From the NCBI GenBank assembly GCA_001584585.1, contig LSYV01000040.1, forward strand, positions 786,661-850,660: a stretch of 64,000 nt of DNA, read 5' to 3'. Below the pieces are notes generated by a model, which did not search any database, was not told the DNA's origin, and saw only the letters and a list, made by a program, of their open reading frames with translations. This stretch comes from Gonium pectorale (Eukaryota; Chlorophyta; Chlorophyceae; Chlamydomonadales; Volvocaceae). This document shows positions 34,501 through 46,332 of the stretch, one piece after another. The translations under genes and the position numbers were made by a program. Numbering within the stretch: position 1 is the first letter of the stretch; every line of letters begins with the position of its first letter.

Positions 34501-37086
34501 CTCGTCTCTCTCGTTGCAACCTTCCACCGGCATCGCGGCCAACTTGCAGTCGTCCCTAACGCGCATGATGGCACGTGCATCGGGGCAGGGCTCGCAATCG
34601 GACGGCGGCTCCCACGGCCCCGGCGCATCAAAGGGCCCCAGCCCGCGCGGTGGCAGCCCGGCACGTGGGGTCTGGATCGGCCAGCGGCAGCCTAGCCCCT
34701 CAAGGCCCCCGCCAGCACCGCCAACGGCGGTAGCTGGGGGTAGCAGCCGCCTGGCGCGGTTAATGGGCGCGGGCAATGCCAGCACGATTGAGGGGGCTGG
34801 ACCGGATGGACAGGCTGGGCCACAGCTGCCGGCGCCGTCACAGCAGCCGCAGGGGCCCGTTGGGATTGCCTCAACCGGCGGTGTGAGGCCCTACCAGCCA
34901 CAGCCGCAGCCGCACCCTGTGCCTGGTGTGAAGGTAACGGACGGGCGACAGGAGCGGGAGAGCCTGGAGGAGCGGCGGCGGCGCGAGGCCGTAGCGGTGT
35001 ACGGCGAGCGGTGGGCGGCCAAAGTGAAGCGAATCCAGCGCGAGTCACCCCACGGCCGGCGTGCTGGCTGGGCGCTGCGCTGCGTGATCGTCAAGAGCGG
35101 GGACGACTGCCGCCAGGTAGGGTGGAGCTTGTATTGGGGACGGAATGGATACGGTTGAAATGGATAGGGATTGCTTCAACCCCTGTCGTGGATTCATGTT
35201 ACAAATCGCAATCGCAACCTTGGGAATCATATTGAGGTTTGATAACGACCCGTCTCGCAACCCGCTGCTCTTATGCAGGAGCTCTTGGCGCTGCAGCTGA
35301 TTCGGAACTTCGGGGACATTTTCCGCGAGGCCGGGCTGCCGCTCTGGGTGCGGCACTACGAGGTCCTGGTCACCAGCAACAAGTAAGGCGCAGGGGGTTT
35401 GAGGTGGAGCCGTGATTCGGGTTGGTGCGCCGTGATTCGGTCGTGCTCATGTACATGCCCATTCCCTGGGAGGGCAGGAGCTTTGGGCTGATAGTGGCAG
35501 GTCAGGAAGCGGCCCGGCAAGGGCGACGAGCAGGCTTGAGGGATCCGCAACGCAGTTGCCTTGATGTTCATAAGATGCTGCGACCACAACGAACTGTGCC
35601 TTCTGAACAGGACCGCGCTCATCGAGATGGTGCCCAATACGCTGTCAATCCACACCATCAAGTCACGCTCGCCTTCGGGCACGTCCCTGTCGGACCACTT
35701 CTTCGCCAAGTTCGGCAAGTCGGGCACACCCGGTTGCACGGCCGCGCAACGCCGCTTCACAGAGAGCCTCGCGGCCTACTCCCTGATCTGCTACATCCTG
35801 CAGATCAAGGACAGGCACAACGGTGAGTGCTCGTGTTTCCGTCGGGCTTGGGCGACAAAACACCGGCATGATTTAACACGGCCCTCGTGCTCGACGCTAA
35901 GGCTACTGGGCCGTGAGCCACTAAGGCCCTGCTGCGGAGTCCTTCGGCCTCGTGACCGACCCTACCCCGGTGGTACCCCATTTTTATCCTCCCCATTTTT
36001 GCGATGTATCCTCCTGTACTCGCTAACCAGTGGCATCCTGACGGGTCACACGCAGCGCTGTTGCACTCGCACTCTCACGTCAGCGCTCTTACATCCGCAC
36101 ATGCCCACATCCGCAGGCAACATCCTGATGGACGACGACGGCCATATCGTGCACATCGACTTTGGCTTCCTGCTGTCCAACTCGCCCGGCGGCGTCAACT
36201 TCGAGTCGGCGCCCTTCAAGCTGACGCGCGAGCTGCTGGAGGTGATGGACTCCAACAGCGAGGGACGGCCGTCCGAGATGTTTGATTACTTCAAGGTGCG
36301 GGGAGTTGGTGGATGGGTCTGTCGGTAGGAGTGTCTGGCTTCGTCTGGCCCAATCTGCATAGAACCGGCGGCTGGTTATGACGACGAGTATGGATGAGCT
36401 TGCATGAACGGGTAGCATGTGTCGGCGACAACTGTCTCCTGATAGTGATCCCCGTGTGTCATCCCCTTGCAGGTGCTGATGATCCAGGGCTTCCTCGCGC
36501 TGCGCAAGCACGCAGACCGCATCATGCTGCTGGTGCGCATGATGGCCAAGAGCGGCTTTCCCTGCTTCAAGGCGGGCGACCGCACCGTCAAGGCACTGGA
36601 GAAGCGGCTGCAGGTGGGAGTATGATGTGACCTGAAACGTGCTTTCGCCATGGGAGGGCAGACTTTCGCTGCCTGGTTGATACTTGTTTTGGCCATGAGC
36701 CACAAAGCATGTGGAAGGGGCTGAAGGATACACGGGAACAAGCGGGAAGGGCTTTGGCGCAGGAGTGCTGTCCTGTGGAGTCCTGGCGCTGGGCAGAGCC
36801 ACCTGCCACGAGCTTGGCTTATTTACATTGCAATCATCAAGTATGTGCTGGAAAGCAGCGCTCGGCCCTAGTCCTGGGAACTCACGCAGCACGTCGTCCC
36901 TGTCTGTGCTGTACAGAGCGCTCTAACACCAGTCCCACGTTCTCTTTTTGTGTTGCCACCCGCCAGCTCCCCCTGTCGGAGGTGCAGTGCGTGGCACACG
37001 TGCTCCAGCTCATTGCGGAGAGCCTGGACGCCTGGCGGACTCGACAGTACGATTACTACCAGCGGGTGCTAAATGGCATCCTCTAG
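28542..37086 (+). CDS. PI4KB: Type III beta phosphatidylinositol 4-kinase
   Basis: Fifteen exons: 28542-28651, 28742-28928, 29014-29115, 29379-30359, 30582-30746, 30915-31277, 31438-32357, 32536-32795, 32943-33803, 34011-35116, 35279-35382, 35611-35822, 36117-36295, 36473-36613, 36967-37086. All joins keep frame (1,936 residues). The N-terminus is the PIK helical domain (LLRYFQSTVFDSWIAL, YLCNRLHELGEEAIEKYLLQLVYL). Plant-type blocks LALCQDHPKNKAL-like and IWFPMGRGGD follow. The kinase core is at the C-terminus: VIVKSGDDCRQ with the ATP-binding Lys (about 1678), catalytic loop KDRHNGN (about 1786-1792), DFG (1805-1807) and the conserved YYQRVLNGIL end. It phosphorylates PtdIns at the 4-position on Golgi/TGN membranes. 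It is about twice the length of plant PI4KB because of Ser/Ala/Gly/Pro insertions between the helical and kinase parts. Confidence 0.96.
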
Positions 37087-38633
37087 CGCGGTTGCCCTGT
37101 GCAGTACCGCCGCCTTGGCGCTGGTGGCGCGGGAGGGCGAATGGCAGTGGCGAAGCCAACCCGGCGTCCGCACAACGCGCCCCGCCGCCGGGGCGCTGGT
37201 GGCGCCGGGTGATGGGAAGCGCTTGCGCAGTTGCACGGCGCTGCGCCATTCAGGCGTGCTCACCTTGTGACTGGTATGCGTTTGGAGCAGGGATGACATT
37301 CATGACGGGCTCTGGCAGCCCGGCTTCTCATGTCGGGTGTATTAATTCGTTGCTTGATGAGATTGCCTGGGAGGGTAGGGTTGGGGAGCTGAAGGCATTC
37401 TCAGGTCTGACGGCTCGAAACATATTAACGGCACAGATGGGTAGAGAGCGCTTCTGCGAGTGGTCGGAGAGTCGCCGTAGGGATCGCTAGATGTGGGGAA
37501 TGCCGCTCGGGCCTTGCAGGTTTGGTGCGCTTGCAACGGATATCCGCGCGTGGCATGCTTGTCCTGAAGCGTGCATTGAGAAGGACGAGACGGAATACCA
37601 GACAGACACCAAATGAAATCCCTCCAGGCCAGTAGTCAGAGCGGCTTTACAAGTAGCGTTCGCCACATCTCTGGTTGCGAGGCTGCAGGTGCCTCGCTAA
37701 ACGTTCGCTGGTCACGATGGTTTTATGCGCATGTATGTGAGTTGTTGTTGGCATGAACTGTCGACCAATGTTAATGTTCTCGGCCCGTTAGAAGGGTATT
37801 TCGCGCCCTCTCGTCCTGCGTGTTACGGCCGTACGGTAGATGGCAGGGGCGTTGGCCTGACAGCCCGAGGCGGCTGACTCGCCCACCTCCGGGCCAGTGG
37901 TCAAGGCCTCTTCTTGGCCGCCGCCGTCGTGCGGCGGTGGTACAGTTGCGAATGCACGTGGGACATGCAAAAAAAAGGGATTTTACCGCATGACAGCGTT
38001 GCGTCCTTGTACGAAGAACATTGTACAATGACATTGGTTGTTCGGAAGTGCCTTGTCTGGCCAACATGGTAGTACCTTACGATCGACGCTTGAACTCAGG
38101 AGGCGGTGTGTTGGGTGATGTGGGCGACAAGAGAGCTCGTGTTGGTTTGTTTTGTTGGCCCTGCTCGTCTCCCTTCCTGTATCGATTCTGCCCTGGCCTC
38201 AACCTGCGTAATCCTTCAGGCAGCATCATGTGTACTGCCGTACATTCTCACTCGCGTGCCTCACACAAAACACTGCAGGGTCAGGCCGCAAAACATCCGT
38301 GCACGGGCTCATCAAGCGCACGAACCAGGTGCGGCCGGCCGGAGCGGCCCTAGCCCGAACGCCCAGGCACAGCCTGCCCATACAGGCGAACCAGCGGCGG
38401 TAAGTCATGTCATTTCGCAGCATGCACCCTAACCAACCACCTGCCGTACTGATGTGCACGTGGCAGTTTTAACCAATTGCAACTTCCACCGATTTGTGAT
38501 AATTGTAGATGAGTGCTCGCTGCTGGGTATCATGGAGAGTTGGTTGTGCTTGGCTAGTTGTGACAAATTACAGACGTAGCAAGTCGCACACCTGCACGAC
38601 TTTTACGCACAACTCGACTTTTACGGCTTACGA
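37087..38633. other. 3' UTR of the PI4K and upstream region of the SDR gene
   Basis: Coding-like GC content continues for about 400 bp past the PI4K stop, but without a recognisable domain. The rest is lower in GC and includes an A8 run near 37970. No gene is supported. Confidence 0.5.
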
Positions 38634-40668
38634 ATGGCACAGCGGACTCAGTGGTCCACTCTGGTCCAGGCATCATCGCGGATCGTGCCCTCTCTTCGGC
38701 GCTCCTCGGTCACCGTTGTAGCGTCTGGGAGCAATGCCCCGACCACCGAGCGCTGCCTTTCAATCGTTACGGGCGCGTCGCGCGGCCTGGGCGCTGCCAT
38801 AGCCCGCCTGCTCGTAGCACGTGGGCCTCCTGTGCCTGCGACGAGCTGCAGCCTCCCTCCCCGGCGGATGCAACACGACATAGTGCTCTTGGCCTCCGAC
38901 GCCATCCGCCTTGACGGCTTCGTCCAGGGCGAGCTCCGGCGGCTCCAGAAACACAGCGCCCGAAGAAAAAGCGACCCTGAGTTGGCGGAGCCCTGCGTCG
39001 GGGAAACGCGCATCCACACGCTCTGCTTCGATCTCAGTGACTTAGACTCCCTAGAGTCCAACACAGAGCGGCTCCTGTCAAGCCGCAGCGCCGGATCGCG
39101 AATGGGTGGCGGGCCTTCCGCAGCGTCAGCCTGGGGCGCAGCTGCCTGGGAGACGCTGGGGTCGGGATCCTCCACTGCAGCTGTGGAGCCTGAGGGCATC
39201 CTGCCGCTGCCGCCGTCTGCCTACTCGCGAGTGCTGCTTATCCACAATGCAGGCCAGGTGGTGCTAAAACAGTGGCTGGCAAGCACGATGGGCAGAGATT
39301 GCTGGCGTAAGAGTATGTGTGCCATTGCGGTGCCAGCGTCGCGTCTCTGGGTCCTGACGGGCCAGAAGGGAACCTACACATCGTACGCCCTTCCCCTTAC
39401 CGAAGCTTCCTTATCAATGCCAGGTTGGCGACCTGGCGCCGATCGAGTCCCAAACGCTCGCGAACATGCGCTGCCAGGTGCGGGGAGGGACTGACACGGT
39501 TGTAGCTTGTGGGCCAAGGATCGCAAACATGACACGTGCGTTTACGAGATGCCGGCTCGCTGCACAGTCGCTGCCATATGTTGCGAATCCTGGTGCCCTA
39601 TCGGTCTTCCGGCTCATGCTTTCTCCACCCTGCTCTCCCGCACACCGCCTCTCCCCGCCGCAGACAGACCTCAACGTCACGTCGTTTGCACACCTGACGG
39701 CAGCTGTACTACGCGCGTTCCTGTGCGTGCAAGACCTGGGGACAGGGGGCGGCTCGCACGCAGCTGCGGGACACCGGAGAAGTCCGAGCTTCGATGCTCC
39801 AGCTGCCCAGACCAGGAACCCCTCCACGTTCACCTCGCCCGCGTCCCCTCCACCTCAACGCGCCATCACCATCGTTAACATCTCCTCGGTCAGCGTTGAC
39901 CAGCCGTACGAGTACTTCGCATTGTACGGCATGGGCAAGGCCGCGCGCCACATGATCATCCGGAGCGTTGCGCACGAAGCGTCGTTGCGGGAGGCGGAGG
40001 CCGCTGCCGCTGCCTCTGGCGGCTCATGCGCAGCAGTTGGCGCGCCCCACGCTGGGGCGCCTAACCGGCATGGCGGTGCGGCAGCCGCGGCGGCAGCAAC
40101 CGGCGTGAGCACCGCGTGCGCGCGCGTGCGCGCGTTGAGCTACGCTCCCGGCGCCATCGACACGGAGATGCAGGTGCGCGAACGAAAATGCACATGGAGC
40201 CATGTTGTCTATGATGAAGTGTCCTGCGTGCGTTGTGTACGGCAACGTAACTCCTCTGCAATGCGCTCGGCTCTCCGTCTCCGGGATGGCTTGTCCACCT
40301 TTTACACAGACCTGCTGCATGCACGCACCAGAGGCCGCCGGTCTTGGTTAGGAACCCAAGCTCGTGCCGCCCTGCCGGCGGGATTCGGGGCGCAGGCCTC
40401 AGCGCGAGAGGCGCTCCCAGCGGGGCGCCTGAAGGCGAAATTTGAGGAGAACGCACGCGAGGGACGGCTGGTGGACCCACGTGCAAGCGCGGCAGTGCTG
40501 TACGACATTCTGACACAGGACACGTACGACAACGGCGCGCACCGGGACTACTACTCGGCGGTCGCCGGGGCAGCGGATGCGGTCTTGGCGTCGCACCCTC
40601 TCGCGTACGGCGTCTCTGCGTCGTCGTCGCCATCGCCCTCCTCGTCCACGGATGAGGCGCAAGCTTGA
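38634..40668 (+). CDS. SPR: Sepiapterin reductase-like short-chain dehydrogenase
   Basis: Four exons: 38634-39257, 39424-39477, 39664-40173, 40396-40668, all phase 0 (486 residues). The Rossmann NADP-binding motif TGASRGLG is at residues 46-53. RVLLIHNAGQ is the NAG motif, and TDLNVTS, TIVNISSVS (catalytic Ser) and YFALYGMGKAARHM (catalytic Tyr and Lys) follow. LSYAPGAIDTEMQ, LKAKFEENAREGRLVD and NGAHRDYY match the sepiapterin reductase C-terminus closely. The usual enzyme is about 260 residues; the extra length comes from an N-terminal extension (possible transit peptide), three low-complexity loop insertions and a Ser/Pro tail. Sepiapterin reductase makes tetrahydrobiopterin from 6-pyruvoyl-tetrahydropterin. 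A related carbonyl reductase of the same SDR subfamily cannot be ruled out. Confidence 0.87.
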
Positions 40669-42249
40669 ATGCCACCGCGGTTCCGGGGACTCTCCTTGTG
40701 GTTCCGTCTTCTGGCTGCGCCTCCTGTTGTTCCTGCCAGCCAGCCTGCAAGTGAATGTGGGCGCATGCTTTTGAGCAGCAATGGATAGGGAAGCAGTCGC
40801 GATTGAGCCCAACGACGCTCTCCTGGGAGGGCACATGGTTTGCGGTATGCGGGCAGGAGCTGCGAGGAGGAGGGTATGCCGCCCTGGGCAATGCGGACAT
40901 ACACATACGGCACGCTTTGGCGCTGGGTGGCGGGAGGAGTGAGCCCATGTGTCGTGACCGGTTGGTGCACGCGCGCACACGACCGTGGTCTCTGCTCCAC
41001 CAACGTTACCGATACTGCGTGCTTGGACACTAACCAACTTGCGATGCGACCATGCATGCGCCTCCGTAGCTCCGCGTAACCCTCGCGCTCGTGCGTTTTG
41101 CGGCGCGTGGTGCGAGTCAGTTTTGCGCTGTGCTGACCCGTGCCGTACAGTGCCGGTTTGCCAAGGCGTTCACCTCTCGACGGGCGGGACATGCGTTTAG
41201 GGGAGAGAGGGAGCCTGCCGACGTTCCGAGCGAGTTCACGCCTGGACACGATCTTGGGCTTGAAACAGTATTACAGAGGAGGCATGGGTTATGGAGGATT
41301 ATGGGCGTATGCACCAAGCGGAAATGCCGCCTCGTTGCAGCGTTTCATTTTCCGCCTCGCCGCCGTCTGCGTTTACTCGCGTAGGCAGCGCTGTAGGGGC
41401 GTACCAAAGCGTACAGGCAAGCATTCTCCCACCATCGTGTGTAATGGCTCCGCAGTCCGGGAAATACCAACCAGGGCCATTTACGAGCAGAGAAGTTCTC
41501 CCGCTCAAATTAAAGTTTCAACTCCAGAGTACCAACAAGCAACAAATGTAACCCGTTGGCGTATTGGGCAATTAAGATATCATCACGCCGATAAGGATAC
41601 TTGAAGCTGCGACGCATGACACGTATACGGCAGATGTGGGTCACGGTCGCGGACGAGGGGGGTTAAGCGGGTTGGCAGTCCAATCAAGGATTGAGAACAA
41701 TGTCAGGTAGGCGCATAGGCCAGCAAGACCTGCGCCGCGCATTCACTGGGGCGCCCAGGTTTGCCACGGGGACAAGAAAATAGCCCACATTCTGCTGCAG
41801 CAAGTGAGCCCAAACGACGTCACACACGCATTGCCGGCACGACCGCGCGGGCTAAGGCACACACGGGGCGGGCCACACGCTACACCGAATCGAACCAGGG
41901 GCACTGGGAACGGCTGGCCAGCCAGTGCGCCAGGCTGCGCGCAGCGCCACGGCCAGGCGTGCTCCTGGAGGCGCAAGCATGACGGGTACATCCCCCGGCC
42001 ACGCACACGACATGCCGCACCGCTGCAGCAATTGCCCGGTGGCAGGCCGGGTCCCCCAGCGTCGGGGGTACTGTAACGAAGTCTGTCTGCGCCGCTGCAG
42101 TGTAACGCTGTGCCAGCAGTCAGGCGGCACGTGTCATCACGGCTTACGAGGCACGCGAGACGGAAGCAACTCCTAATTGCCATCTTCCTGTAACCCGCGC
42201 CACTGTGCTTACGTGGGGACCCTGGATGCAGGACGGGCAGTTTGCCTGG
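40669..42249. other. Intergenic region, nothing recognised
   Basis: 3' UTR of the SDR gene, with a TGTAA at about 41547, and the region after the tentative 3' end of the SRCR gene. A moderately GC-rich open stretch at 41850-42180 on the minus strand has several Cys codons. It might be a further exon of the SRCR gene, but I cannot place it. Confidence 0.4.
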
Positions 42250-45200
42250 TCAGCACTTTCGCAGGCCACCGCAGGCCAGCTGCTGCTCCCGGCACTTGCG
42301 CCACTCTCTGTCCAGCGAGGAGGCCGGCGCCCCAGGTAGGTAAGCGAAACCGCCTCACATCATCAGAACCATGCAGTCCATGGCGACCAGCAGCCCGCTC
42401 TTGCAAGGCTTCGCTGAATACTGCTTGTGTGGGGGGTTGGGGTGGGGGAAGTGTGTCCAACAGGGAGAGCAGAGGGAGGCGCGTACTGCTCTGCCTGCAG
42501 CGGCGCGCTGCACATTGCACTGCAAAGCCCTCACGGCTACAGCCCTGTCGCGCCCGGCAGACCTTTGCGTGTTCATCAGCCCACCCTGGAACTTCCGCGC
42601 ACCTTGATCTTAAGCTCCTGAAGAGACCACGGGATCCCAACTGGGTCTGTGTCCTCTGTCGTCGCCCACAGTGAGTAGTCAGCGGGGTTAAACAACGTGA
42701 TGTCCTCGTCGCTGGCTGCGAAGAGCGCAAGGACCGCAACGGCGCAAAAACACGTAACCACTACGTGTGGGGATGGGCGACACATGCAAGCACGACAAAC
42801 ATATGCGGACACCGGCATTGAGTGCACACTTGGTACATCGCTTCCGGCATCCCTCACAAACATGGCAAGCCAACATCGTCCCCGACGACGACTTCTAGAC
42901 TCCTGGGCTGCAGCACCGGCACACACTTGCCTGACGGCGCAGCGGTAGTTGCATTCGCCGCAAACGGTGCCGGGATGGCGAAGGCGGGAAAGACATCTCC
43001 GTTGACGGACCAGATGGGATCGCCGAAAACCCGGCCGTGCCAGTTGAGTTGCTGCGGGACGGCGGTGGCCATTGCAGGCAGATAAGGATGAGGCGAAGAC
43101 CCGCCAGAGGGCACGGCATCGTCCAGACAAGCAACGCGCAGCCGGTGGCACTCAGAGGACGGAGTTGCACAGCCCCGGGGACGGCAGTCTGCAACAGACC
43201 TTGCACAGACAGGTGCACGGGCGGGGTGTCTGCAGGACCCCCGTAGGGACGCATGCTGAGCCCATCTCTCCCTCACAGCGGGCGGCAGGCACTTCTCAAC
43301 TACCGGTACTGAGCTCGGCCCCATGCGAGGTGCCCACCCAGTATGCCCAGCCGTGCGCCCGCCCATCAGTTATCAAACGGTTTGGAACGCACACGACAGG
43401 GCACACACCTCCCGGCCACCCGACATAGTGTACACGATGACCACAGACCACCAGCACCCTTGCGTTTGGCGGCGGCGGCGCCTTGACGGAAATACGCAAC
43501 AAACACGAACACGTTGGGTTGCCGCTTGGCGCGATTGCCGTTTGCCGGACCCCACTCCCTGCCCCCCCACATGCTGGCGTTTGGCGGAAGCCCCGCACCT
43601 GCCGACATGCCGCGGTGGCCACCACCTTGCCCCACGACGACAGCGGGTCGACGCCGACGGGCACACACAGCGGAGCCCAAACGGGCCGGCCGTCGGGGCC
43701 GACGGTGCGCAGCTCTATACGAGACGCGGCGCCGCAGTCGTCTCGGATGGTTGAGTTGCATAAGTTGTCCTCAATGTCCATGTTGGTGTACCCGTAGCCG
43801 GCGTGGCCGATGATGGCTATGTCGTCCTGGTTGGACGGGGGAGCTGCAACGTGCGGCCGGTGCACGAGGAGACGTCAGACAGCAGGAGGCCGGAGCGCAG
43901 GCCAGGACCAAACACCCAGCGCCAAAGGCGGACCAGGTTGGAGGCGGGAGCCCGGGAGGCGTGCGCTGCGCTGCCCATACATCGTCGGCTAACGGTATCC
44001 AACAATGGGGCAAGGCGGACAATTCAGGCGCCTGCTTGCCCACGCAGGGTTGGGACGGCAGCGTCCTTCGGAGCCGGGAGGAGGGATTGCGCAAAATGAA
44101 ACGCCGCAATGAGGGAGCCACACAACCGAAACTTACTGCCTGGAGGGCTTGGAGGCTGGGGTGGCGGGGGTGGAGCAGGCGGCAGGGGCGTATCTGCACG
44201 CGCGCAGAAGGCCGCAAGGCAGCGGGCACCGGGGCACTTGGCATCACGGCCATGGGCAGGGTCCCATCACAACAAGACACACCATGGCGCGGGCGCCGGC
44301 AAAAGACCCGTGCACTAGCTTTAACTGCGAGCTTCAAACAAATCCTGGACAACCGCGTACGCCAGCGCGGCTGCGCTGACCAAACGACTGTACAGCGTCC
44401 CTGCACCGCTCGGCATGAAGCTAAGCGGCTTGCGATTACGGCACTGTGGCCTTACTTCACTTCTCCGCACACCTGCCCGCCCCACCGCCGCTCCCCACCC
44501 AGCCCTCCCCCAGCCGGTATGGGAAGGGGGGACGGCCGCCCTCCCACGCGGCAATGCGCTCCCAAGCGTGTCTCCCTCGCATGTGCAGCGCCCCGCAAGG
44601 CCCTACCCCCCACCCTCCGGCCCCTCCTCCAAGTCGTACCCGAGCACTGCAGCGTCACCAGCGAGTCCTCACGGCCGCACATGCCGCCCGCGTCGAAGCT
44701 GCATGTGTAGCCGGTCGACGAGTTCAAGTTGATGGTCGCGGTGCGCAGGCTCAGCAGCGATCGGCGGTGGCCCGATCCCCTGAAGTAGCACCTCACGTCC
44801 GTGCCAGGCCGGGGCCTGCAAGGCGGGCAGGCGAGGCGGACCAGCGCGCCGGGTGGGGTGATGGTGAAGGAGGCACACCTCCCGGGGGGTAGTGGGTTTG
44901 GAGGGCATTCTCAGTAGAGGAGCCAACACAACTCCCGGGGGTGGGGAAGGGCAGCCACGGTTTGGCCCCCGGGTAGGCAGCGCACAGCTGTACTGGTCAA
45001 CATGTGTGTTAAGGTTAGGCATGCGTGAAGGGTATGCGGGTGTGCTATAGATGTGCAAGCAGCAAGGCGGGCTCAAGGCGGGCTGTTCGCAAGCAAGCAG
45101 CACGGCTGTACATGTTCCTATGCGTAAAAGCACATACAGTCAAAAACGGCGTATGCGTGCGTGTGTGTGTGCAGGTGGAGGCGTGCCGGTGCCCCATGCC

Positions 45201-46209
45201 CCTCTGCCGTACAGGTGCTCCTAATGTCAATGCGGTCAGCCTCTGCACACCCACATGTCGGCAGGGGGTGCCGAGATGATGCTGATGCCAGGTCCGTGGA
45301 TCTGTTGGCCATGAGCATAGCCAAGAAAGCTGCAGAAGAGCTGTGAAGCGCGCGGCGTGCGGTAGGGCATGCCAGTCAGTCAGTCAGTCGGGTGCTTGGT
45401 GAGTAAGATGATAGGCACGGCCCACACGTGCAGGAGGTCGTACATGGTCGTACACATTGCCCCTGAGACGCGAACAGTCTCGGTGGCCTGTTCAGCGGGG
45501 TACGGGACGCGGCCGCACGTCGGGCTTGTCAAGATGCAGGCAACCAGCGCCTCGTGCAGGGCCCTGGCACTTGGAAAGAGGGATCACCCCCAGGGCCCAA
45601 CGACGGCACGCTGCGGCGAGCGGGTGAACTAAAGCGCCCGACCTGAACACCCTGAATTCTGGCCCTGCGGCCGCCCCGCTCAAATGTGGTTACCGCATGT
45701 CCACTGCGGGTCCGCTGTATCGTACCCGGGCTTCCGAATCAGAGAACGTGTTGTCATCGCACAGCGCCCGCCACCCGACGCCGCCGACAAGGGGTGCCAC
45801 ATAGCTTGAGTTCGAGGATACCTCAAGCCGTCCCATGTAGCGGGTGCCGCCAACCAGTCGCACTCCGTTCCTTGTATCTGCGGAGAGAGGCGTCAAGAGA
45901 CGTAGGGACACGGCTTGCCTTCGTATAGCAAACGCACACATGTTGCAGTGACTGCGGTGCAGACTTACAGTTGAAGGGGGGTGTCGGAGGCGAGGGAGGC
46001 GGAGTTGAGGCCGGCGGTCGTGGAGATTGCGGCCTGGGCGACGGAGGCCGCCGTACAAGGGGAGGGGGTGGAGGCGGGCGCAGGCGAGGTGGTCCAGGAG
46101 GGGGCGATGGAGAGGGGGGATTCGGTGGCTTTTTGGACTTGAGGCGAGCGCTTGAAGCCCCTGCAGCAAGAGCTGCTCGTCTGCCACATGTCGCTCCTAG
46201 CTGAAGTAC
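42250..46209 (-). CDS. Secreted SRCR-domain protein, partly resolved
   Basis: Coding blocks, high to low: A 46209-45969 (Pro-rich, PPSPSPPPGPP), B 45877-45726 (NGVRLVGGTRYMGRLEV, WRALCDDNTFSDSEAR), C from 45550 down (ALVACILTSPTCGRVPYPAE), E 44815-44640 (SFDAGGMCGREDSLVTLQC), F 43843-43599 (SRIELRTVGPDGRPVWAPLC, ending ATAACRQ), G to 42931 (SVADCRPRGCATPSSECHRL), H 42715-42603, I 42420-42359, J 42307-42250. A-B-C and E-F are phase-consistent, as are the links after G. B+C form one SRCR domain and F+G a second. G-H uses a GC-AG intron (42716-42930). The end of C, a possible block near 45200-45330, and the start of G are unresolved. SRCR proteins are extracellular Cys-rich recognition proteins, expanded in volvocine algae. 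An in-frame stop lies at 46210-46212 just before block A. Confidence 0.6.
42716..42930 (-). other. Second GC-AG intron (SRCR gene)
   Basis: On the minus strand the block before it ends CCGTCAG and the intron starts GCAAGTGTG. It ends TCTTCGCAG at 42716. Joining phase 1 to phase 1 connects GK-less Ala/Ser sequence to SDEDITLFNPADYS. No GT donor nearby gives a matching phase. Confidence 0.5.
45372..45390. repeat. CAGT tetranucleotide microsatellite
   Basis: About four CAGT units in a non-coding part of the SRCR gene region. Confidence 0.7.
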
Positions 46210-46212
46210 CTA

Positions 46213-46332
46213 GCACAGCGACGCACCTTGACTGAATGTTAATACCATGACAAAACTTGTAAGCAGCAGCTGGCCAGCAGTTCGGGCTCGTGTTCTACGG
46301 GGGCTGTCGCCCGTTGCTACCATTCTCTCCAT
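46213..46332 (-). pseudogene. Signal-peptide-like open segment closed by TAG in frame with the SRCR gene
   Basis: From ATG at 46332 the minus strand encodes 40 residues: a basic stretch (PRRTRARTAG) followed by a hydrophobic core (QLLLTSFVMVLTFS), as in a signal peptide. TAG follows at 46210-46212, and the same frame then continues straight into the Pro-rich block of the SRCR gene. No intron of normal size can remove the stop. Either this is a coincidental open frame and the true first exon lies upstream, or the gene is interrupted here. Confidence 0.4.

Noticed and set aside
41850..42180. Cys-containing minus-strand frames as further SRCR exons
   Set aside because: No SRCR or lectin signature is clear in any frame, and no phase-consistent junction could be set.
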